A model generated the notes under the pieces. That model had not been told where the DNA came from, ran no database searches, and saw nothing but the letters and a program-made list of their open reading frames with translations. Positions 1 to 9,606 of a DNA stretch of 64,000 bases are shown here, piece by piece. Both the position numbers and the translations under genes were made by a program. The number at the start of each line of letters is the position of its first letter. The first letter of the stretch is position 1. The stretch is taken from positions 1 through 64,000 of the forward strand of contig NZ_VFIL01000019.1 in the NCBI RefSeq assembly GCF_007858285.1, given 5' to 3'. This stretch comes from Pseudomonas brenneri (lineage in GTDB: Bacteria; Pseudomonadota; Gammaproteobacteria; Pseudomonadales; Pseudomonadaceae).

Positions 1-3000
1 GTTGGCCCGGGCATTGAGTTCGGCGTAGCTCAGTTGTTGTTCGGCAAACACCAGCGCCACCGCTTCTGGGGTGCGCGCCGCCTGTTCTTCGATCAACTGC
101 TGGATGCACTGCCCGGCCGGGTAAGCTACGGCGGTACGGTTCCAGTCTTCGAGAATCACACGCTCGTGCGCTGCGGCCAGCAACGGCAATTGCGCAATAC
201 GTTGCGTAGGGTCAGCCACTACCGCCTGCAACAGGTGCTGCCAGTGTTGCGCCAGGCGCTCGATGGTGCTGGCGTCGAACAGTGCGCTGGCATACACCAC
301 CGAGGCACTCAGGCTGTCGCGCGATTCGTAGGTTTCCAGCGTCAGGTCGAACTGCGCGGTCTGGTTTTCCCAGGCCAGGCCTTCGACCCGCAACCCTGGC
401 AAGTCGACGTCGATGCTTCTCTTGCCCTCACTCTGGTGGTTGTACATCACCTGGAACAGCGGGCTATGGCTCAGGCTGCGTTCCGGCTGCAACGCTTGTA
501 CCAGTTGCTCGAACGGCAGGTCCTGGTGGGCCTGGGCCTGCAGCGCCGTGTGCTTGACCTGTCGCAACAGTTCGATGAACGCACCCTGGCCATCCACCTC
601 GGCCTTGAGCACCTGGGTATTGACGAAGAAGCCAATCAAACGCTCGATATCGACCCGCTGCCGGTTGGCCACTGGCACGCCGACACGAATGTCGCTTTGC
701 CCGCTATAGCGATGTAGCAAGGCCTGGAACGACGCCAGCAAGACCATAAACAGCGTCGCGCCTTCGCGCTGTGCCAGTTGTCGCAGGCCGGCGCTCAGCG
801 CCGCGTCCAACGGGATTTCCAGGCGCGCGCCACGCTGATCCTGCACCGCCGGGCGCGGCCGGTCAGTCGGCAGTTCGAGTACCGGTTGCTCATCGCCCAA
901 CTGGTTGCTCCAGTAAGCCAGTTGACGTTGCAGCTCACCGGCCTCCATCCACTGGCGCTGCCATTGCGCATAATCGGCGTACTGGATCGCCAGGGCTGGC
1001 AGCTCCAGGCTCTGGCCCTGGCTATAGGCGCCATACAGGGCAATCAGTTCCTCCACCAAGACCTGCATCGACCAGCCATCAGAAATGATGTGGTGTTGAG
1101 TCAGCAACAGCACATGATCATCCGCCGCCAGTTGCAGCAATTTCACCCGCAACAACGGCCCCTGCTGCAGATCGAACGGCGCCTGAGCTTCGGCTTGCAC
1201 GGCGGCGGCGATCAGCGCGTCACTGGCCAAAGGTTCTGCCACCAGCGCCAATGCCAGCGGGGCATCAATGATTTGCAGCGCCTGCTGGTCCTGGATAAAG
1301 CGCGTACGCAGGCTTTCATGGCGCTCGATCAGCGTATTGAAACTGCGTGTCAGAGCGGCCACGTCCAGGGCTCCACGCAGACGCAAGGCCAGCGGGATGT
1401 TGTACGCCGAACTGTGGGGTTCCAGTTGCCAGAGGAACCACTGCCGTTCCTGGGCATAGGACAGCAACAGCGGCTGCTGACGATCCACCGCCACCAGCGC
1501 CGGCTCGCCACCAGCCTGGCTCTGGCCCAGGGCCTGGACAAAGGCGTGCAAGGTGGTGTGTTCAAACAGCGTACGCAGCGCCAGTTCGATATTCAGCGCA
1601 TGGCGCACCCTGGAAATCACTTGGGTGGCCAACAACGAATGGCCGCCCAGTTCGAAGAAGTTGTCAGTCAAGCCGACACGCTCCAGTTTGAGCACGTCCT
1701 GCCAGATCTGCGCGACACGCTGCTCCAGTTCGTTGCGCGGGGCCACGAAGCATTGTTGCAACTGACCGGCATCCGGCGCCGGCAAGGCCTTGCGATCCAG
1801 TTTGCCGTTCGGGGTCAGTGGCAGCCCCTCAAGGAACACCCACTGCAACGGCACCATGTAATCGGGCAGACGCTGGCGCAGACTGTCGCGCAGGCTGTCA
1901 CGCAATGCATCGTGGGCAAGGTCGGCCGATGCCGGCACCACGTAGCCCACCAAGGCCTTGCCAGTGCCGCTTTCGAAGACATCGACCGCAGCATCGCGTA
2001 CCACCTCCAGTTCCAGCAGGTGCGCACTGATTTCACCCAACTCGATCCGGAAACCACGCACCTTGACTTGATGGTCGACGCGCCCCACGTACTCCAGCAG
2101 GCCATCGTTACGCCGACGACCAAGGTCACCGGTGCGGTACAGCCGGCCACCAGCCTCCAGGGCAAATGGGTCCGGCAGGTAGGCCATGGCCGTACGTCCC
2201 GGATCACTGAGGTAACCACGACCAACACCGACGCCAGCAACCCAGAGTTCACCCACAGCGCCCACAGGCACCGGTTGCAACTGGCCGTCAAGCAGGTACA
2301 GGCGGTTGTTGTCGGTCGGGCTGCCGATGGGCAGGCAAGTCCCCTGGGTCGCGGCCATTTCCACGCGGTACAGGGCCACGTCATCAGAACACTCGGCAGG
2401 ACCGTAAGCGTTGACCAGGCCGATTGCCGGGTAGCGTTGCAACCAGCGGCGGGCCAGTTCCGGCGGCATCGCTTCACCGGTTGGCAGCATAAAGCGCAAG
2501 TGCTCGAAAGCCATCACTGGCTCATCGAGCAAGCCCTGGATCAGTGACGGCACACTTTCCAGAATCGTGATACCCGCCTGCCGTACATGGGCCAACAAGG
2601 CTGCTGGTTCTTGGGCAATGTCATTGGGCACGATATCGACACGCGCCCCGCACAGCGGTGCGGTGAGGAATTGCCATACCGAAATGTCAAAACTCTGCGA
2701 TGCGGTCTGGGCGATAACGTCCTTTTCCCCCAGTTCCAGGTACGGCAACTTGCTCAATTGGTTGTTGAGCATGCCGCCCTGCTCGACTAACACACCCTTG
2801 GGCGTGCCGGTGGAACCAGAGGTGTAGATCGCATACGCCAAATGGCGGGCACCGACGTAGATTTGCGGGTTGCCCTGCGCAGCATCCCCCTGCTGAAGGT
2901 CTTCCCAGACCAACAGCCGCGGCGCAACCTCTACTGCAAGGCTGGCCAACAGGCTGCGGGCACGCTCGGCGCAAGCGGCGGAGCACAACAGCACCGGCGT

Positions 3001-6000
3001 GCGGCTCAACTCCAGCAAACGCAACAGGCGCTCATCCGGCAAATGCGGGTCGAGCGGCAGGTAACCGGCACCGGCCTTGAAACTGCCGATGATCATGCCC
3101 AGCAACGACAGGTCCCGTTCGGCCAGCAAAGCCACTGGCTGGTCGATCTGTACACCTGCCGCAATCAGCCCATGACCGGCACGGTTAGCCTGGCGGTTGA
3201 GTTCGTTGTAGCTCCATTGCCGGTCCAGGCACGAGGCGGCCGTGCGCTCGCCGTACTGCGCCACACTGGCCTCGAACAGACGCACATATCCCTGGTCCAG
3301 CGGATAGCTGCGTTCAGTCTGGTTGCAGGCCTCAACCAACTGGTAGCGGTCCGCGTCGGACAGCAGCGACAAGGCCGAGAATTGGCCATGGAAACCACTG
3401 ACCAGCGCACCCAGTACACGCTTCATATCGTGCAGCAAACGGTCAATCGTTGCCTCATCGAAGAAGCGCTGGTCGTAGGACAGATGCAGCCCCAGCTCAT
3501 CGCCCGGGTAGACCACCACCGTCAGTGGGTAGTTGGTATGGGTCCGGGCGCTGTCGGCAATCGCGCTGAGCTCCTGGGCACCGCTGACCACCGCGCTCTC
3601 CAGCGGCGCGTTCTCGAACACAAACAGGCTGTCGAACAACTGCTGGCTGCTGTCGATGTGGCTGCAGGCCTGGATTTTCACCAGCGGCAGATGCTCATGC
3701 TCACGCAAGGCCAGGTTGTGTTCGAACAATGCCTGCAGCCATTGCTTGACGCTACCAGCCTGCGGCATGCGCACCCGCAGCGGGATGCTGTTGATGAACA
3801 AGCCAACGGTGTCCTGCATCTCGGGACGGCTGATCGGTCGACCCGCCACCGTCACACCGAACACTACATCCGACTCGCCGCTGTAGCGGTGCATGACCAG
3901 CGCCCAAGCCGCCTGGGTGAAGGTATTGACGGTCAATTGATAATGCTGGGCCAGCTCACGCAAGGCGCGACCTTCGCTGCGCTCCAGGTTCAGGTAACGG
4001 TCACCGATCTGTGACTGGCCGCCCTGGCGCTGCATGGGCCGGTCGTAAGGTAACCGGGTCGGTTGCTCGACGCCTTGCAACTCTTCGCGCCAGGCACTGA
4101 TTGCCGCTTCCTCGCCCTGCTCTTGCAGCCAGGCAATAAAGTCACGGTAACGCGCCGCCGGTTGCGGCATCTGCTTGCCCTGGTAAAGGGTGAAGAAGTC
4201 TTGCAACAGCAAGGATCGGCACCAGGCATCAATCAAGATGTGGTGGTTACTGAGGATGAACCAGTATTGCTGGGGCCCGCGACGAATCAGGCGCAGACTG
4301 AACGGCGGCTGCTCCAGCAGGTTGAAGCCTTGCTGGCGCTCGTTCTCCAGCAGGTGCTGTAAATCGGCCTCGTGCTGCTCGGCCGGCACCTCGCTCCAGT
4401 CCAGGCAGTCGAGGCGCAGCGGCGCGTGGCGGTGGATGATCTGCAGCATTTCACCCTGATGGTCAAGGTTGAACGAGGCCCGCAGTGCATCGTGACGCTG
4501 GATGACTTGCTGCCAGGCACTACGAAAGCGCGGCAGGTCGATGTCACTGTCGATGCAGTAACGGTCCTGCATGAAGTAAATGCCCGAATTCGGCTCCAGC
4601 AAGGTGTGCAGCAACAAGCCTTCCTGCATCGGTGACAGCGGGTAAATATCTTCGATCTGCACCAGCGGGGTTTCCAGCGCGTCCAGACGCTCTTGAGTCA
4701 GGCTGGCCAGCGGGAAGTCCGAAGGCGTGGCGCCACCGGCTTCGGCTTGCAGGCAATGACCGATCAGTGCGGTCAATTCCTGGCGATAGTCTTCGGCCAC
4801 ACGTTCGATGGTCGCGCGCTCATGCAACTCGCTGCTGAAAGTCCATTGCAATGACAGTTCACCGCCATACACCTGGCCTTCGATGCTCAACCAGTTGGCC
4901 AGCGGGGCTTGCTCGTCCTGGGCCACGCCTGACTTTTCGGTGGACGGCACGAACAGCGCGCCGCTGTCGAACTGAGCGTCGAACTGCCCCAGGTAGTTGA
5001 AGGTGATGCGCGGTGCCGGCAATTCGGCCAGTATCGCCTGTACCTGTGGCTCGCCCAAATAGCGCAACACACCGAACCCCAGTCCTTTGCCGGGCACTGC
5101 GCGCAGTTGCTCCTTGACCGCCTTGATCGAACCGGCCAGGTCCTGTGCCGGGGTCAACTTGACCGGGAACAGACTGGTGAACCAGCCCAGGGTGCGGGTC
5201 AGGTCAATGTCTTCAAACAGCTCCTCGCGACCATGCCCCTCAAGCTGGATCAACACCGATTGCTCACCGCTCCAGCGGGCAATGACGCGTGCCAGCGCGG
5301 TCAACAACAGGTCATTGACCTGGGTACGATAGGCCGCCGGCGCCTCCTGCAGTAATTGACGGGTCAATTGGGCGTCAAAGGTCACGGCGACCTTTTGCCC
5401 CAGGGCATTGCTCAACCCACCTTGCAGGTGATCGCAGGGCAAGTCTGCGGGAGCATCGGCCAGCGCCGCCTGCCAATAGTCCAACTCTCGAGCCAAGGCC
5501 GGGCGCTGGGCATAGTCCTGCAACTGCTCGGCCCAGACTTTGTAGGCGCTGGTTTTCGCCGGTAACGCCAGGGTTGCACCGGCCCTGGCCTGGGTCAGCA
5601 GGCTTTGCAGGTCTTCAAGCAGTACGCGCCAGGACACCCCGTCCACCACCAGGTGATGGATGGCCAGCAACAGCCGCTGGCTACCGTCCGCCATATTCAC
5701 CAACAGCACCCGCAACAGCGGGCCTTGCGCCAGGCTCAGGCTCCGTTGAGCCTCATCGCAGAGGGCGTTTAGCTCCTCGGCGGTAGCCGCCTGGCGTTGC
5801 CATACCGGCGACGCATCCGGCATCGCACCGTGGGCCTGGGTCCAGCCTTGGGTGCCGGCCTCGAAACGCAGGCGCAGGCCATCATGCTGCTCGATCAGGC
5901 GCAGTACGGCGGCGTCCACATGGGCCAAGTCGAGGGTTTCTCGCGGGGTCAGCAACAGCGATTGGTTCCAGTGCGCACGCTGAGTCATCGGTTGCTCGAA

Positions 6001-9000
6001 GAACCATTGTTGCACCGGGGTCAGCGGTGCCTCGCCGCTGACCGGACCTTGATCAATGGTGACGGCAACGTTGGCCTGGCAAACCTGTGCCAGGCTGCGC
6101 ACGGTCTGGTGCTGGAACAAGTCCCGCGGGCTGAAGGCAATCCCGGCTTGACGGGCACGACCGACGACCTGGATGGAAACAATGGAGTCGCCGCCCAACT
6201 CGAAGAAATTGTCTTCCAGACCGACCTGTTCCACGCGTAATACGTCACGCCAGATCGCCGCCAGGGCCTTCTCGATATCGCTGGCAGGGGCAACGTATTC
6301 GGCTTGCACGCCAGCCTCGGCGCGCGGCAGGGATTTGCGGTCAAGTTTGCCGTTGGGCATCAACGGCAGCACCGTGAGCGCCAGCAGGTGTTGCGGCACC
6401 ATATATTCCGGCAGGCCTTGCAGCAGGCTGGCCTTGAGCTGTTCGCGCCAGTCGGCCGGCGGTTGCTCGCAAGTCAACACCAGATAAGCCACCAACTGCT
6501 TGCCGTCCTGGGCCAGCACCACAGCCTCACGGACCAGTTCGTGGTCGCACAGGCTGGCTTCGATTTCGCCCAGTTCGATACGCAGGCCACGCAGCTTGAC
6601 CTGGTGATCGAGACGCCCGAGATATTCGATAACCCCATCGACCCGATAACGCGCCAGGTCGCCAGTGCGGTACAAGCGCTCACCGGCATTGAACGGATCG
6701 GGCACAAAGCGCTCGGCGGTCAGCCCTGGCCGCTGATGATAACCACGGGCCAGGCCAACCCCACCCAGGTACAGCTCGCCCCCCGCACCGACGGGTAAAA
6801 GGCTCAGGCCGGAACCAAGGATCTGGGTGCGCAGGTTGTCGATTGGCACACCGATGGGCACGCTGGCCCGACGCTCGTCCACACACCGCCAATGCGTCAC
6901 GTCGATGGCGGCTTCAGTCGGGCCATAGAGGTTGAACAGTCCGGCGCCCGGTAATTTGCTGAACACCTGCTGCTGGGCATCCACCGGCAAGGCTTCACCG
7001 CTGCAGATGATGCGCTTGAGACTGCCACAAGCCTCGACCCCGGCCTCATGGATAAAGGCCTGCAACATCGAGGGCACGAAGTGCAAGGTCGTGATCTGGT
7101 AACGCCCGATGGTTTCGATCAGGCGTGCCGGCTCCCGGTGCTCGCCCGGTAGCGCCACGGCCAACCGCGCACCGACCATCAGCGGCCAGAAGAACTCCCA
7201 GACCGAAACGTCGAAACTGAACGGGGTCTTTTGCAGTACCGTGTCGCGGGCATCCAGGCTGTAGGCGCGTTGCATCCACCACAGGCGGTTGGTCAGTGCC
7301 GTATGACGGTTGCCCGCCCCTTTGGGCCGCCCGGTGGAGCCCGAGGTATAGATCATGTAGGCCAGTTGTTCCGGCAGGCATGGCAGTGCCGGGTTGGCAT
7401 CGCTGTAACCTTCCAGCCAGTCGCCTTCCTGGTCCAGGCACAAGGCCTGAACGGTCTCGCCCAGTGGCAGGTTGTCCAGCAGGTGGCTCTGGGTCAACAG
7501 CAAGCGCACGCCACTGTCTTCGATCATGTAGCGCAGGCGTTCGCTGGGGTATTCCGGATCGAGCGGCACGTAGGCACCACCGGCCTTGAGAACCGCGAGC
7601 AGCGCCACGACCATTTCCACCGAACGCTCGGTAGCCACGCCCACCAGCAACTCGGCACCAGCCGGTGCCGATTCGCGCAGCTTGTGCGCCAGACGGTTGG
7701 CGCGCTGATTGAGTTGTTGATACGTCAGGGCCTGCTGGTCGAACAACAGGGCAATCGCCTGTGGATTGCGCTGCACCTGCTCCTCGAACAACTGATGCAC
7801 ACCGCGCTGCGCCGGGAATTGCGCCTCGGTACGGTTCCAGTCCAGGACCTGGGCCTGCACCTGGGCGGCATCGAGTACCGGCAGTTCACTGACCCGCCGC
7901 GCGCTGTCGGCGACGATCTCGTTGAGCACCTTGAGCCAATGGCCCGCCATGCGCTCGACAGTCGCCTGAACGAACAGATCACTGGCAAAGGTCAGGGCAG
8001 CCTTGAGTGTGCCGCCTTTTTCGTAGGTATCCAGGGTCAGGTCGAATTGGGTGGTGCGACTGTCCCATTCAAGCCGGCTCAAGCTGAGCCCGGAGCTCAG
8101 CTGCAACGTCTCGATGTCAGCCACTTCCGGCTGATGGTTGTACATCACCTGGAACAGCGGGGTGTGGCTCAGGCTACGCTCCAGCTTGAGGGCATCGACC
8201 AGGCGCTCAAATGGCAGGTCCTGATGGGCCTGCGCGGCATTGACCACTTCCTTGAGGTCCTGCAATAGGCCAGCGACCAGGGTCTGCTCGTCAAAGCGCG
8301 CACGGATCACCTGAGTGTTGACGAACAAACCGATCAGGCCTTCGACTTCCAGCCGGTTACGGTTGGCAATCGGCACACCGACCCGCAAGTCGGTCTGGCC
8401 GGTGTAGCGGTACAAGAGGATATTGAAGGCTGCCAGTAACACGGTGAACAACGACACATTCTGCTGGCGCGCGAACTGACGCAGTTCATCCGCCAGGGCT
8501 GTCGGCAGATCGAACTCGTAACGACGGCCTTGATGGCTGGCCACTGCCGGGCGCGGAAAATCGGTCGGCAATTCAAGCACGGGATGCTCATCGCCCAGTT
8601 GCTCCTGCCAATACGCCAATTGGCGCTCCTGCTCGCCGGCTTCCATCCAGCGCCGCTGCCACAAGGCATAGTCGGCATACTGGATCGGCAGCGGTTCGAG
8701 GCTCAGCGCCTGACCACGACGGTGAGCGTCATAGAAGCGCACGAATTCGTCGATGATGATGCTCATCGACCAGCCATCGGAAACGATGTGATGCAAGGTC
8801 AACAACAGCACGTGCTGCTCGGCATCGAGCTTGATCAGCTTGACTCGCAGCAACGGACCGGCAGCCAGGTCGAATGGCTGCATTGACTGCTCCTGGGCTT
8901 CACTGCGAACCCGGCGCTCACGCTCGTCCTCGGGGAGGATGCTGAAGTCCTCGCGCTCGACAATCAACGGGGCGCTGGCGGGCACTTGCTGCAGACTTTC

Positions 9001-9336
9001 GTCAGGTAACTGGCGAAATACCGTGCGCAAGGCTTCGTGGCGCTCCACCAGGCTGGCGAAGGCCTGCTCCAGTGCCAACTCGTCGAGCCTACCCTTGAGC
9101 CGCACGGCACTGGGCAGGTTATAGGCGCCGCTTTGCGGATCCAGTTGCCAGAGGAACCACATCCGTCGCTGTGCGTAGGACAACGCCTGACGATCTTCGA
9201 CTTCTACACCCGCCGGGATCGGAAACTGAGCAAAATCCACCCCTTCCTTTTGCAAGGCCGCAAGGAACAGCCGGCGTTTTTCCAGGGGCAACCCGATAAA
9301 CCGGCGAGCGAGTTTCAAGGAGTCTTCAGCATTCAT
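1..9336 (-). CDS. pvdI: pyoverdine peptide synthetase, PvdI-like NRPS (3' end outside window)
   Basis: Cytoplasmic non-ribosomal peptide synthetase that extends the pyoverdine peptide. The frame is open from the ATG at 9336 to the window edge (3112 codons, no stop), so the C-terminus is missing. Domains read by motif: condensation C1 (HHIVSDGWS, about residue 182), adenylation A1 (SGSTGRPKG, about 665), carrier T1 (GGDS, Ser about 1051), epimerisation E (HHLVVDGVSW, about 1227), C2 of the type that follows an E domain (HHILIDAW, about 1698), A2 (SGSTGTPKG, about 2170), T2 (GGHS, Ser about 2567), C3 (HHIISDGWS, about 2748), then the beginning of A3. The A1 pocket reads D-V-W-H-I-S-L-I-D, the known serine code, so with the E domain module 1 should add D-Ser. 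The A2 pocket reads D-I-W-E-L-T-A-D-D, an acidic pocket fitting a basic residue; I associate it with diaminobutyrate, less surely with Lys. D-Ser first is common in pyoverdines, hence the PvdI name; the gene could be named differently in this strain. Confidence 0.9.
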   Translation of the reverse strand, partial: MNAEDSLKLARRFIGLPLEKRRLFLAALQKEGVDFAQFPIPAGVEVEDRQALSYAQRRMWFLWQLDPQSGAYNLPSAVRLKGRLDELALEQAFASLVERHEALRTVFRQLPDESLQQVPASAPLIVEREDFSILPEDERERRVRSEAQEQSMQPFDLAAGPLLRVKLIKLDAEQHVLLLTLHHIVSDGWSMSIIIDEFVRFYDAHRRGQALSLEPLPIQYADYALWQRRWMEAGEQERQLAYWQEQLGDEHPVLELPTDFPRPAVASHQGRRYEFDLPTALADELRQFARQQNVSLFTVLLAAFNILLYRYTGQTDLRVGVPIANRNRLEVEGLIGLFVNTQVIRARFDEQTLVAGLLQDLKEVVNAAQAHQDLPFERLVDALKLERSLSHTPLFQVMYNHQPEVADIETLQLSSGLSLSRLEWDSRTTQFDLTLDTYEKGGTLKAALTFASDLFVQATVERMAGHWLKVLNEIVADSARRVSELPVLDAAQVQAQVLDWNRTEAQFPAQRGVHQLFEEQVQRNPQAIALLFDQQALTYQQLNQRANRLAHKLRESAPAGAELLVGVATERSVEMVVALLAVLKAGGAYVPLDPEYPSERLRYMIEDSGVRLLLTQSHLLDNLPLGETVQALCLDQEGDWLEGYSDANPALPCLPEQLAYMIYTSGSTGRPKGAGNRHTALTNRLWWMQRAYSLDARDTVLQKTPFSFDVSVWEFFWPLMVGARLAVALPGEHREPARLIETIGRYQITTLHFVPSMLQAFIHEAGVEACGSLKRIICSGEALPVDAQQQVFSKLPGAGLFNLYGPTEAAIDVTHWRCVDERRASVPIGVPIDNLRTQILGSGLSLLPVGAGGELYLGGVGLARGYHQRPGLTAERFVPDPFNAGERLYRTGDLARYRVDGVIEYLGRLDHQVKLRGLRIELGEIEASLCDHELVREAVVLAQDGKQLVAYLVLTCEQPPADWREQLKASLLQGLPEYMVPQHLLALTVLPLMPNGKLDRKSLPRAEAGVQAEYVAPASDIEKALAAIWRDVLRVEQVGLEDNFFELGGDSIVSIQVVGRARQAGIAFSPRDLFQHQTVRSLAQVCQANVAVTIDQGPVSGEAPLTPVQQWFFEQPMTQRAHWNQSLLLTPRETLDLAHVDAAVLRLIEQHDGLRLRFEAGTQGWTQAHGAMPDASPVWQRQAATAEELNALCDEAQRSLSLAQGPLLRVLLVNMADGSQRLLLAIHHLVVDGVSWRVLLEDLQSLLTQARAGATLALPAKTSAYKVWAEQLQDYAQRPALARELDYWQAALADAPADLPCDHLQGGLSNALGQKVAVTFDAQLTRQLLQEAPAAYRTQVNDLLLTALARVIARWSGEQSVLIQLEGHGREELFEDIDLTRTLGWFTSLFPVKLTPAQDLAGSIKAVKEQLRAVPGKGLGFGVLRYLGEPQVQAILAELPAPRITFNYLGQFDAQFDSGALFVPSTEKSGVAQDEQAPLANWLSIEGQVYGGELSLQWTFSSELHERATIERVAEDYRQELTALIGHCLQAEAGGATPSDFPLASLTQERLDALETPLVQIEDIYPLSPMQEGLLLHTLLEPNSGIYFMQDRYCIDSDIDLPRFRSAWQQVIQRHDALRASFNLDHQGEMLQIIHRHAPLRLDCLDWSEVPAEQHEADLQHLLENERQQGFNLLEQPPFSLRLIRRGPQQYWFILSNHHILIDAWCRSLLLQDFFTLYQGKQMPQPAARYRDFIAWLQEQGEEAAISAWREELQGVEQPTRLPYDRPMQRQGGQSQIGDRYLNLERSEGRALRELAQHYQLTVNTFTQAAWALVMHRYSGESDVVFGVTVAGRPISRPEMQDTVGLFINSIPLRVRMPQAGSVKQWLQALFEHNLALREHEHLPLVKIQACSHIDSSQQLFDSLFVFENAPLESAVVSGAQELSAIADSARTHTNYPLTVVVYPGDELGLHLSYDQRFFDEATIDRLLHDMKRVLGALVSGFHGQFSALSLLSDADRYQLVEACNQTERSYPLDQGYVRLFEASVAQYGERTAASCLDRQWSYNELNRQANRAGHGLIAAGVQIDQPVALLAERDLSLLGMIIGSFKAGAGYLPLDPHLPDERLLRLLELSRTPVLLCSAACAERARSLLASLAVEVAPRLLVWEDLQQGDAAQGNPQIYVGARHLAYAIYTSGSTGTPKGVLVEQGGMLNNQLSKLPYLELGEKDVIAQTASQSFDISVWQFLTAPLCGARVDIVPNDIAQEPAALLAHVRQAGITILESVPSLIQGLLDEPVMAFEHLRFMLPTGEAMPPELARRWLQRYPAIGLVNAYGPAECSDDVALYRVEMAATQGTCLPIGSPTDNNRLYLLDGQLQPVPVGAVGELWVAGVGVGRGYLSDPGRTAMAYLPDPFALEAGGRLYRTGDLGRRRNDGLLEYVGRVDHQVKVRGFRIELGEISAHLLELEVVRDAAVDVFESGTGKALVGYVVPASADLAHDALRDSLRDSLRQRLPDYMVPLQWVFLEGLPLTPNGKLDRKALPAPDAGQLQQCFVAPRNELEQRVAQIWQDVLKLERVGLTDNFFELGGHSLLATQVISRVRHALNIELALRTLFEHTTLHAFVQALGQSQAGGEPALVAVDRQQPLLLSYAQERQWFLWQLEPHSSAYNIPLALRLRGALDVAALTRSFNTLIERHESLRTRFIQDQQALQIIDAPLALALVAEPLASDALIAAAVQAEAQAPFDLQQGPLLRVKLLQLAADDHVLLLTQHHIISDGWSMQVLVEELIALYGAYSQGQSLELPALAIQYADYAQWQRQWMEAGELQRQLAYWSNQLGDEQPVLELPTDRPRPAVQDQRGARLEIPLDAALSAGLRQLAQREGATLFMVLLASFQALLHRYSGQSDIRVGVPVANRQRVDIERLIGFFVNTQVLKAEVDGQGAFIELLRQVKHTALQAQAHQDLPFEQLVQALQPERSLSHSPLFQVMYNHQSEGKRSIDVDLPGLRVEGLAWENQTAQFDLTLETYESRDSLSASVVYASALFDASTIERLAQHWQHLLQAVVADPTQRIAQLPLLAAAHERVILEDWNRTAVAYPAGQCIQQLIEEQAARTPEAVALVFAEQQLSYAELNARAN

Positions 9337-9391
9337 TTCTTAGCATCCGGATCAATAGGCAGGAAGCACAAAGGCACGTCGTCCCTATAAA

Positions 9392-9415
9392 ACGAATGCA
9401 ACCGGGGAAAATTAG
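9392..9415 (-). promoter_or_regulatory. candidate PvdS (iron-starvation) promoter of the NRPS, variant -35
   Basis: On the minus strand this reads CTAAT, 16 bases, CGT, about 55 bp upstream of the synthetase start. The PvdS consensus is TAAAT-N16-CGT, so the -35 element is a variant, but the spacing and the CGT fit. The bases after CTAAT (TTTCCC) are nearly the same as in the candidate upstream of the thioesterase. Confidence 0.55.
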
Positions 9416-9567
9416 CGACTGAGAACAACTATCTTGTAGTCGCTGAGGCAGAGAAGATAAGGTCCCGAGGACCTTGAGGCGCTTGAAGAATTCTGCGCTT
9501 GAAGCACCGCAATGCCGCCTGGCTGACTGCTGAATGAGTCAGTGGCTACAGGGCTTGGATACAGAGG

Positions 9568-9595
9568 GATCGTTCCCGCTTGTGCGGGAACAATC
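9568..9595 (-). terminator. hairpin downstream of the SyrP-like hydroxylase
   Basis: A 12-base inverted repeat (GATCGTTCCCGC paired with GCGGGAACAATC, one G-T type mismatch, 4-base loop) lies 11 bp past the hydroxylase stop. There is no T-run after it on the minus strand, so it may be a REP-like hairpin that ends or stabilises the transcript rather than a classical intrinsic terminator. The rest of the 270-bp gap shows only the PvdS-type promoter. Confidence 0.45.
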
Positions 9596-9606
9596 GAGGA
9601 TGACGC

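Noticed and set aside
778..2547. 589-codon plus-strand open frame opposite the NRPS
   Set aside because: It lies antisense to well-formed NRPS domains with all core motifs; its protein has no recognisable motif and is a GC-rich shadow.
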